Positions 1 through 4,693 of a DNA stretch of 5,069 nt are shown one piece after another (the first letter of the stretch is position 1; each line of letters starts with the position of its first letter). A model generated the notes under the pieces. It was not told the origin of the DNA, did not search any database, and was given only the letters and a program-made list of their open reading frames with translations. This DNA comes from Nitrospina sp. (GTDB lineage: Bacteria; Nitrospinota; Nitrospinia; Nitrospinales; VA-1): positions 1 through 5,069 of the forward strand of contig JABJCF010000387.1 in assembly GCA_018665625.1 (NCBI GenBank). The letters run 5' to 3'. Both the position numbers and the translations under genes were made by a program.

Positions 1-120
1 AGCAAAGCACTTTCAGATGGACCGAATATGGTGAAGCTCGACCTTGTGCCCGACCTTCTTGAACAATTGATAACACTCGATCAAGTCGTAAAAGGCAAAA
101 CTGCATTTAAATCCAATTAA
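1..120 (+). CDS. C-terminal end of an unidentified protein (5' end outside window)
   Basis: Frame 1 is open from the first base to a TAA at 118-120, giving 39 residues that end in GKTAFKSN. The segment is mostly helical in character, with leucine and valine spaced as in an amphipathic helix (DLVPDLLEQLITLDQVV), as expected for the last helix of a soluble protein. I do not recognise the family from this tail. The next gene starts 2 nt after the stop, so the two are probably co-transcribed and possibly translationally coupled. Reading-frame continuity and the tight junction support it being a real gene end; its function cannot be told from this fragment. Confidence 0.6.
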   Translation, partial: SKALSDGPNMVKLDLVPDLLEQLITLDQVVKGKTAFKSN

Positions 121-122
121 TC

Positions 123-1091
123 ATGAACCGCCTAGCTGCAATATTGATTACAGCAACCCTGGGTTCTCTGATATCCAGCCCCGCAACTTCCAACACACTT
201 GGAACCTGGAAGCAACTGCCGGTAACCCCTACCACTCGAACGGAAAACTCAGCAGCCCTCTTGAATGATAAATTTTATGTGCTCGGGGGATTCACCCCAA
301 AAGGCGTAACCAAACAGGTCGATGTTTGGAATCCCGTATTGAACAATTGGAGCCTGGCATTACCCCTTCCCCATGGCCTGCACCACACCACAGCCTCTGT
401 GGTCAATGGCAAGCTTTATGTAATTGGCGGATTTGAAAGTGGATTCTGGAAACCGGTAAACACGACTTACGAATACGATCCCGATCTGCATACATGGAAA
501 AACAAAACACCCATGCCGACAGCACGTGGAGCCTTGGCAGCAGCAGTCATCAACGGCAAAATTCATTTGGTCGGGGGAGCTCACAGAAAACTATTCAATC
601 TGGTAAACACCAACGCCCATGAAGTGTATGATCCGGCAACCGATTCCTGGGAAACCTTGTCGCCCTTGCCCACAGCCAGAGACCATCTCACTGCAACAGT
701 CGCAAACGGAAAATTATTCGTCATGGGTGGGCGCATCGATGTTAATTATCATAACAACCTCAACTCAAATGAGTCTTACGATCCGAAAACTCAAAAGTGG
801 ACCCAACATGCGCCCTTGCCCACAGCACGCAGTGGCATCACCTCACAACTTCTAAATGGATGGATACATGTATTCGGTGGAGAATCGGGTGAAGGAACTT
901 TCGTGGAAAACGAAGGATATAATCCCAAAACAAATAAATGGAAAACCTTCCAACCCATGACTCGAGGGTTGCATGGACTAGACTCCGTTCTTTATAAAAA
1001 TAGAATCCATCTCTTAAACGGCGGCCCCAACCCAGGGGGCGGTGGCAGCAACCATCATAGCGTGTTCTCAAATAGTGCCAATAACAGATAA
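123..1091 (+). CDS. Secreted Kelch-repeat beta-propeller protein
   Basis: This is a 322-residue protein with an N-terminal signal peptide: Arg3, a hydrophobic core at about 4-18, and a likely cleavage near residues 20-24 after the SSPATS region. The rest is a run of Kelch motifs. The diagnostic double glycine after a hydrophobic strand occurs at residues 55-56, 102-103, 151-152, 202-203, 252-253 and 300-301, a spacing of 47-51 residues. Each repeat also carries the downstream Tyr...Trp pair (for example YDP..DSW, YDP..QKW, YNP..NKW) and a P-[LM]-P-T-A-R type turn. Six repeats suggest one complete six-bladed propeller and nothing else, so it is probably a periplasmic or extracellular binding or scaffold protein. 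The closest bacterial six-bladed type is the NanM/YjhT-like mutarotase family, but I see nothing that fixes that function. No Shine-Dalgarno precedes ATG 123, which lies 2 nt after the upstream stop, so coupled initiation is likely. The C-terminus is Gly/Asn/Ser-rich and probably disordered. Confidence 0.9.
   Translation: MNRLAAILITATLGSLISSPATSNTLGTWKQLPVTPTTRTENSAALLNDKFYVLGGFTPKGVTKQVDVWNPVLNNWSLALPLPHGLHHTTASVVNGKLYVIGGFESGFWKPVNTTYEYDPDLHTWKNKTPMPTARGALAAAVINGKIHLVGGAHRKLFNLVNTNAHEVYDPATDSWETLSPLPTARDHLTATVANGKLFVMGGRIDVNYHNNLNSNESYDPKTQKWTQHAPLPTARSGITSQLLNGWIHVFGGESGEGTFVENEGYNPKTNKWKTFQPMTRGLHGLDSVLYKNRIHLLNGGPNPGGGGSNHHSVFSNSANNR
661..826 (+). repeat. 16-bp direct repeat inside the Kelch gene, 150 bp apart
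   Basis: CGCCCTTGCCCACAGC occurs exactly at 661-676 and again at 811-826. Both copies encode the P-L-P-T-A turn at equivalent places in successive Kelch blades (residues 181-186 and 231-236). The spacing of exactly 50 codons equals one blade. This fits blade duplication, or codon-level similarity kept between blades, rather than a mobile repeat. Confidence 0.7.
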
Positions 1092-1124
1092 TCCCAACCT
1101 GTTTCATAGCCCTGCGCCTGGCAG

Positions 1125-1153
1125 TTGACAGTTGCTTCATCAATCATTAGTAT
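1125..1153 (+). promoter_or_regulatory. Probable sigma70-type promoter for glgC operon
   Basis: A perfect -35 hexamer TTGACA lies at 1125-1130, followed by an optimal 17-nt spacer and a -10 TAGTAT at 1148-1153 that matches TATAAT at 4 of 6 positions. A start near 1160 would give a leader of about 79 nt before glgC. It lies in the only sizeable gap between the Kelch gene and the operon. The evidence is a consensus match only. Confidence 0.55.
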
Positions 1154-1158
1154 GAAGC
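1134..1158. promoter_or_regulatory. Inverted repeat overlapping the glgC promoter (operator candidate)
   Basis: GCTTCAT at 1134-1140 is the exact reverse complement of ATGAAGC at 1152-1158, with an 11-nt centre. The left arm sits in the promoter spacer and the right arm covers the last two bases of the -10. That geometry suits a repressor site. The centre-to-centre distance of 18 nt is a little under two helical turns. The factor is unknown. It could also form a small hairpin if transcribed from upstream. Confidence 0.4.
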
Positions 1159-1166
1159 TAATTGAT

Positions 1167-1190
1167 AGATTAAAACTCAGGTTTTAATCT
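1167..1190 (+). promoter_or_regulatory. Perfect 10-bp hairpin with TCAG loop in the glgC leader
   Basis: AGATTAAAAC at 1167-1176 pairs perfectly with GTTTTAATCT at 1181-1190 around the tetraloop TCAG; a further U-G pair (1166/1191) is possible. From the predicted transcription start it would fall almost at the 5' end of the glgC mRNA, where it could protect the 5' end or act in regulation. There is no T-run after it, so it is a poor intrinsic terminator for the Kelch transcript. Being perfect, it could also bind a dimeric protein as DNA. Confidence 0.5.
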
Positions 1191-1238
1191 GACTCCTCTT
1201 CCAACCAAGCAACTCTTCAGGACAGAGGGAAAGGCAAC

Positions 1239-2480
1239 ATGCCCGGCCCAATAAAAAATGTTCTAGGAATGATTCTTGCCGGTGGCGAAGGCAATCGCCT
1301 TTATCCCCTGACACAACATAGAGCAAAACCCGCAGTTCCATTTGGTGGGAAATACCGGTTGATCGATTTTGTATTGAGCAATTTCCTCAACTCAAGCATT
1401 TACTCCCTCTACATTCTCACCCAATTCAAATCGCAATCACTAACAGAACATATAAATGAAACCTGGAGAATTGGTTCCGTCATCCGCGACCATTTCATCC
1501 TACCGGTTCCGGCACAGAAACGGACGGGGGACAGTTGGTACCAGGGCACGGCCGATGCTATATACCAAAATATTAATTTGATCGAAGACGGTGACTTCGA
1601 CCTCATCGCGGTATTTGGAGCCGATCATATTTATAAGATGGATCTGCAACAGATGATCGATTTTCATATTAAAAAGAAGGCTGACGTAACAGTTTCTGCC
1701 ATCCCCGTGCCCATTGGCGATGCAACATCCTTTGGGGTGATTCAGGTGCAGGAAAAGTACCGGATCATCGGTTTCCAGGAAAAACCCAAGCGCCCCAAAC
1801 CCATTCCCGGCAGAGAAAAAGAAGCCTTTGCCTCGATGGGAAATTATCTGTTCAATAAAGATTTCCTGATCGACATCCTATATAAGGACGCAGAAGATAA
1901 AAATTCATCCCATGATTTTGGCAAGGATATTTTACCCAAAATATTCGAAACCTCTCGAGTCTATGCTTATGACTTCCGTAGGAACCGCATTCCCGGAATC
2001 TCTAAAAAAGAAATCGGTTACTGGCGAGATGTGGGAACCTTAAAATCATTTTGGGAAGCCAATATGGACCTGAGAAATGTACAACCCGACTTCAATCTTT
2101 ATAATAAGAAGTGGCCTGTCCGTACTGCGAGTTATGGCACCCCTCCCGCTAAATTTGTTTTCAATGAAGATGGTCGACGCGGGCAAGCGGTTGACAGCAT
2201 CATCGCAGAAGGCAGTATTATCAGTGGCGGAAAAGTGCAAGAGTCGGTTATAGGTCGAGAAGTATTGGTCGACAGCGGCGCAGAGGTCAAAAGCTCCCTC
2301 GTCATGGACCGGGTAAAAATCAACAAAAACTGTAAAATTAAAATGGCTATTATCGACAAGGATGTTGAAATCCCCGCCGGAACAGAAGTAGGCTATGATT
2401 TAAAGTCAGACAAAAAAAGATTTTTTGTCGACAAAGAATCAGGGATCATTGTTATTCCCAAAGGTTACAAATTCTCCTGA
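1239..2480 (+). CDS. glgC: Glucose-1-phosphate adenylyltransferase (ADP-glucose pyrophosphorylase)
   Basis: This 413-residue protein makes ADP-glucose and pyrophosphate from ATP and glucose-1-phosphate, the committed step of bacterial glycogen synthesis in the cytoplasm. The N-terminal nucleotidyltransferase domain has the LAGGEGNRL loop (13-21), RAKPAVPFGG (28-37) and LIDFVLSN (41-48). It continues with W100-Y101 and GTADAIYQN (103-111), FGADHIYKMD (126-135) with the catalytic-type Asp129, and FQEKP (179-183) whose Lys182 matches the glucose-1-phosphate Lys of the E. coli enzyme. SMGNYLF (199-205) and YWRDVGT (261-267) follow. From about 300 to 385 the hexapeptide-like I/V-G pattern fits the C-terminal left-handed beta-helix domain. 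Length is normal for the family. The wording GGEG, PFGG, FGADH and NLYNKKWP resembles the actinobacterial type more than E. coli. The start is set by a purine-rich Shine-Dalgarno region (GAGGGAAAGG, 1225-1234) before ATG 1239. It is first in the operon. Confidence 0.96.
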   Translation: MPGPIKNVLGMILAGGEGNRLYPLTQHRAKPAVPFGGKYRLIDFVLSNFLNSSIYSLYILTQFKSQSLTEHINETWRIGSVIRDHFILPVPAQKRTGDSWYQGTADAIYQNINLIEDGDFDLIAVFGADHIYKMDLQQMIDFHIKKKADVTVSAIPVPIGDATSFGVIQVQEKYRIIGFQEKPKRPKPIPGREKEAFASMGNYLFNKDFLIDILYKDAEDKNSSHDFGKDILPKIFETSRVYAYDFRRNRIPGISKKEIGYWRDVGTLKSFWEANMDLRNVQPDFNLYNKKWPVRTASYGTPPAKFVFNEDGRRGQAVDSIIAEGSIISGGKVQESVIGREVLVDSGAEVKSSLVMDRVKINKNCKIKMAIIDKDVEIPAGTEVGYDLKSDKKRFFVDKESGIIVIPKGYKFS

Positions 2481-2498
2481 TCCCAACCCCATACACTA

Positions 2499-3680
2499 AT
2501 GACTCTTCCTGGAATCAACCATCTTCTTGCGCAACCCGAAAAATTTTTGACGGGAAAAACTGTGGGACTGATAGTCAACCACACCAGCCTTACCAGTGAC
2601 CATCGGCATTCGATCGAGCATTTTAAATCACATCCCTCTTTCACTTTGAACGCGCTTTTCGCACCCGAGCATGGACTCTATGGAATTGCGCAAGACATGA
2701 TCGAAATAAAAAACGAAATCGACCCGGTTTCTGGATTAACCATATCCAGCCTCTATGGCAAGAGCGAAGACACTCTCGAACCCGACCCGGCAGCCCTGGC
2801 AGAAGTCGACAATTTTGTGTTCGACATTCAGGATGTGGGCGCGCGTTATTACACTTTTATTTACACCATGGCAAAGTGTATGGATATCTGTAAAAAGTCC
2901 AACACAAGAATGATCGTTTGCGACCGACCGAATCCGATCAACGGAGTAACCCTTGAAGGTAATCTGGTAACAAAAAATTATCGTTCCTTTGTAGGGCAAT
3001 ACCCTTTGCCCAATCGCCACGCCATGACGGTGGGCGAGCTCGCGTTATTTTTTAATCATGAAATTGATATTGGCTGCGAACTCAAAGTGGTACCGATGAC
3101 GTATTGGAACCGCGAACAGTGGCATGACGAAACAGGTTTGCCCTGGGTTCCCCCTTCCCCCAATATGCCGACACTCGATACTGCGGTAGTGTATCCCGGC
3201 ATGTGCCTGATAGAAGGAACGCAACTATCAGAAGGGCGAGGCACTACCCGTCCCTTTGAAAATTTTGGCGCACCCTACATCGACCCGCATAAATTATTAA
3301 AGAGAATAGAAAATGATACAGAAAAACTTCCCGGCGTAATATTTCGTCCGCAGTTTTTCCAACCCATGTTTCAAAAGCATGGCGGTGAGGTTTGTGGCGG
3401 ACTGCAAATTCATGTCACCGACAGAAACCAGTTCAAGCCGCTGTTAACCACCATCGCCCTGCTTCGTGCGATCGCTGAATTGTATCCCAAAGATTTTAAG
3501 TGGCGCACCGAACCTTACGAATTTGTAAGTGACCGACTAGCGATTGACCTCTTGTATGGCAACACTAATTTGAGAGAAGTCATCTTCGATGACACATTCT
3601 CTTTAGATGAAATAGAAGGAAGCTGGCAGGAAGAACTGAATGGCTTCAAAGAAATCCGAAACAATTACCTGATTTATTGA
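2499..3680 (+). CDS. DUF1343 / NamZ (YbbC)-like exo-beta-N-acetylmuramidase family protein
   Basis: This 393-residue protein carries the family's conserved blocks in order: GLIVNHTS (23-30), LFAPEHG (53-59), SLYG (84-87) and FDIQDVGARYYTF (108-120). These are followed by DRPNPING (142-149), FVGQYPLPNRHAMTVGELA (164-182), WVPPSPNMPT (216-225) and the EGTQLSEGRGTTRPFENFGAP stretch (239-259). Bacillus subtilis NamZ/YbbC, of the same family (GH171), releases terminal MurNAc from peptidoglycan fragments, so cell-wall sugar salvage is the likely role. Activity is inferred from family, not shown here. Length is typical. No signal peptide is visible: the N-terminus MTLPGINHLLAQPEK is soluble, so it probably acts in the cytoplasm, unlike secreted members. 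It begins 18 nt after glgC. No clear Shine-Dalgarno precedes ATG 2499, so translation may depend on ribosomes from glgC. The start fits the family's N-terminal alignment. Confidence 0.9.
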   Translation: MTLPGINHLLAQPEKFLTGKTVGLIVNHTSLTSDHRHSIEHFKSHPSFTLNALFAPEHGLYGIAQDMIEIKNEIDPVSGLTISSLYGKSEDTLEPDPAALAEVDNFVFDIQDVGARYYTFIYTMAKCMDICKKSNTRMIVCDRPNPINGVTLEGNLVTKNYRSFVGQYPLPNRHAMTVGELALFFNHEIDIGCELKVVPMTYWNREQWHDETGLPWVPPSPNMPTLDTAVVYPGMCLIEGTQLSEGRGTTRPFENFGAPYIDPHKLLKRIENDTEKLPGVIFRPQFFQPMFQKHGGEVCGGLQIHVTDRNQFKPLLTTIALLRAIAELYPKDFKWRTEPYEFVSDRLAIDLLYGNTNLREVIFDDTFSLDEIEGSWQEELNGFKEIRNNYLIY

Positions 3681-3684
3681 GGAG
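3679..3684 (+). promoter_or_regulatory. Strong Shine-Dalgarno overlapping the namZ-like stop
   Basis: GAGGAG lies 8 nt before ATG 3693 and its first two bases belong to the TGA stop (3678-3680) of the preceding gene. It is among the best ribosome binding sites in the window. It fixes the cytochrome start and lets a terminating ribosome reinitiate, or independent ribosomes load at a high rate. Confidence 0.8.
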
Positions 3685-3692
3685 AAGATCTT

Positions 3693-4142
3693 ATGCGTAT
3701 TACGAAAAAGTTTATTTATTTGTCAGCAACTATCGTGTTTTCTTTTTTATTCCTATATCCCACTTTTGCCTTGGCAGACGACTGCATTCAAAAAAGAAAA
3801 ACTCCTAAAGCTCCCAGTAATATTTACAAGCAAACCAATCCACTTGACGCGACTCCGGAAAACATTGCCGCAGGGAAAGAGCTTTACCAGAAAAAGGCAA
3901 AACCATTGGCCTGTGCCCAGTGTCATGGTACCAACGGTAAAGGAAGCGGCAAGATGGCAAAGGGGATGCAACCCAAACCAAGGAACTTTGCCTGTCAGGC
4001 AATGATGAAAGACATACCCGATGGTCAACTGTTCTGGATAATCAAGAATGGATCAAAAGGGACGGGAATGATGGGATTCAAAACCCTTAAAGATGACCAG
4101 ATATGGCAGCTTGTGTCTTATATTAGGCAATTTTCAAATTAG
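3693..4142 (+). CDS. Secreted mono-heme class I-type cytochrome c
   Basis: The protein has 149 residues. Residues 1-28 form a Sec signal peptide: basic MRITKK, a hydrophobic core at 7-25, and cleavage after ALA (26-28) before DD. The mature protein has one heme site C74-A-Q-C77-H78, with His78 as proximal ligand, followed by GTNGKGSG. The distal ligand is most likely Met126 or Met127 in the GTGMMGF loop. The C-terminal helix has the usual pattern (DDQIWQLVSYIRQF, 134-147). PKPRNF (94-99) and IPDGQLFWIIKNG (108-120) are typical of small periplasmic electron-transfer cytochromes. Two further cysteines, Cys31 near the mature N-terminus and Cys101, could form a disulfide. Cys31 is not in a lipobox. 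It presumably shuttles electrons in the periplasm; its partner is not encoded here unless it involves the two mini membrane proteins just downstream. Confidence 0.93.
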   Translation: MRITKKFIYLSATIVFSFLFLYPTFALADDCIQKRKTPKAPSNIYKQTNPLDATPENIAAGKELYQKKAKPLACAQCHGTNGKGSGKMAKGMQPKPRNFACQAMMKDIPDGQLFWIIKNGSKGTGMMGFKTLKDDQIWQLVSYIRQFSN

Positions 4143-4184
4143 GTAACAAACCGCATTTATTAAATATAAAAAAGAGGCTGACGT

Positions 4185-4295
4185 ATGGACCTTGTAAACA
4201 TTTCACATAAAATTTTGATCGCCTCGGCGGTTGTGAACACAGCTGTAACCACACTCGCTTTCTTTTTCTTTCTCATCAATGGGGGTGTCGGATGA
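4185..4295 (+). CDS. Small single-span membrane protein A (36 aa)
   Basis: ATG 4185 is preceded by AGAGG at 4173-4177, 7 nt upstream, and the frame ends with TGA at 4293-4295. The 36-residue product begins MDLVNISHK and has one hydrophobic span at about residues 10-31, including four consecutive Phe (26-29), then a short NGGVG tail. The basic residues (His8, Lys9) precede the span, which suggests the N-terminus is cytoplasmic. It lies 42 nt after the cytochrome gene and overlaps the next mini-gene. I do not recognise a family. Its size is like that of accessory subunits of respiratory complexes such as CydX, CcoQ or PetG, but no sequence match to these is claimed. Confidence 0.7.
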   Translation: MDLVNISHKILIASAVVNTAVTTLAFFFFLINGGVG

Positions 4296-4396
4296 CCTTC
4301 AACGGTATGAAAGAAATCGTCTGGAATCTTTTCGGCGCGTTCGTTTATTTCTGCGTCGGCGGAGGAGCCATCTTCCACACCTTTTTGGGGTATTAA
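4292..4396 (+). CDS. Small single-span membrane protein B (34 aa)
   Basis: The start codon overlaps the stop of protein A as ATGA (4292-4295), the classic arrangement for translational coupling; GGGGG at 4281-4285 may assist ribosome loading. The frame ends with TAA at 4394-4396. The product begins MTFNGMKEIVW and has a single aromatic-rich span at about residues 9-32. That span contains Cys21, three consecutive Gly (23-25) and His29, then ends LGY. Cys and His within or at the edge of a membrane span, and the glycine run, suggest helix packing or cofactor contact. No family is recognised. Overlap with A implies equal production and perhaps a heteromer. Confidence 0.7.
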   Translation: MTFNGMKEIVWNLFGAFVYFCVGGGAIFHTFLGY

Positions 4397-4494
4397 AATA
4401 TCATTTTATTCCTTCAAGGTTTTTCACATTCCTCGCTTCAAAATTTAAATATCTTCAAAAAATGCTCCTCTAAAGCATGAAAATGTGAGACAAT

Positions 4495-4526
4495 GGGCTG
4501 CTTTGAAAATTTAATTTAAGCAGTCC
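4495..4526 (+). terminator. Possible terminator hairpin after the mini-gene pair
   Basis: GGGCTGCTT (4495-4503) pairs with AAGCAGTCC (4518-4526), giving 9 bp with one G-U, around a 14-nt AT loop. It is the best stem between the operon and yqeY. No T-run follows, so intrinsic termination would be weak; it may instead stabilise the 3' end of the transcript. Confidence 0.35.
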
Positions 4527-4615
4527 TTCAAAACCCGCCGGCCCATGCCCGCCCTATCTTTTTGATAAAAAAGGACTTATTAAATTTTCCCTGCATTTCC
4601 CATAAAATATTTAAC

Positions 4616-4657
4616 TGTTTGGAATGTTCCCAACACTATTGACAAAACCCTGTTGGG
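4616..4657. promoter_or_regulatory. Three TGTTKGG half-sites around the yqeY -35 (operator candidate)
   Basis: TGTTTGGAA (4616-4624) and TTCCCAACA (4627-4635) form a near-palindrome, with 8 of 9 positions matching and 2 nt between arms. A third, inverted copy TGTTGGG (4651-4657) pairs exactly with CCCAACA (4629-4635) across 15 nt. The third half-site lies inside the promoter spacer and the second ends 3 nt before the -35. This looks like a multi-site regulator target; the regulator is unknown. Confidence 0.45.
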
Positions 4658-4667
4658 TACCTATATT
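4639..4667 (+). promoter_or_regulatory. Near-consensus sigma70-type promoter for yqeY
   Basis: TTGACA at 4639-4644 is a perfect -35. A 17-nt spacer follows, then TATATT at 4662-4667, matching TATAAT at 5 of 6 positions. Transcription would start near 4674, leaving a leader of about 20 nt with no evident Shine-Dalgarno. This is the strongest promoter match in the window. Confidence 0.65.
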
Positions 4668-4693
4668 TCCACCTTTGCCCTTGTTATAAGCCT

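Larger units (their letters stand above)
4397..4693. other. 297-bp AT-rich intergenic region
   Basis: No convincing gene is seen on either strand. The first half holds CTTCAA four times (4412-4417, 4436-4441, 4453-4458, 4526-4531), a small ATGCT/AGCAT hairpin (4462-4466 with 4474-4478) and a longer hairpin at 4495-4526. A short GC-rich patch (4534-4555) breaks the AT background. The last 80 bases hold the yqeY promoter and its inverted repeats. The region separates the glgC operon from the yqeY unit. Confidence 0.6.

Noticed and set aside
838..1143. 101-codon minus-strand frame over the end of the Kelch gene
   Set aside because: Most of it is the reverse of a clear Kelch coding frame. The start lies in the gap but lacks a ribosome site or recognisable product.
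1092..2488. TCCCAACC directly after the stops of the Kelch gene (1092-1099) and glgC (2481-2488)
   Set aside because: Two copies of an 8-mer in this length of C/A-rich sequence can be chance. No third copy follows the other stops.
4160..4378. 72-codon minus-strand frame antisense to the two mini-genes
   Set aside because: It has a faint purine stretch before its start, but it opposes an operon with a Shine-Dalgarno and ATGA overlap, has low-complexity Lys and Glu runs, and resembles no family. The coherent membrane spans on the + strand are the better reading.
4279..4473. 64-codon + frame overlapping both mini-genes
   Set aside because: Its Arg-rich product (RRRRSH) is what a shifted reading of the membrane-protein frame gives. 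It would need to overlap two better-supported genes.
4462..4478. ATGCT/AGCAT hairpin followed on the minus strand by a T-run, like a minus-strand terminator
   Set aside because: The stem is only 5 bp and no minus-strand gene exists nearby that would end there.
4533..4565. GC-rich patch followed by TTTTT as an intrinsic terminator
   Set aside because: The possible stem (GGC/GCC) is only 3 bp, too short to support a call.
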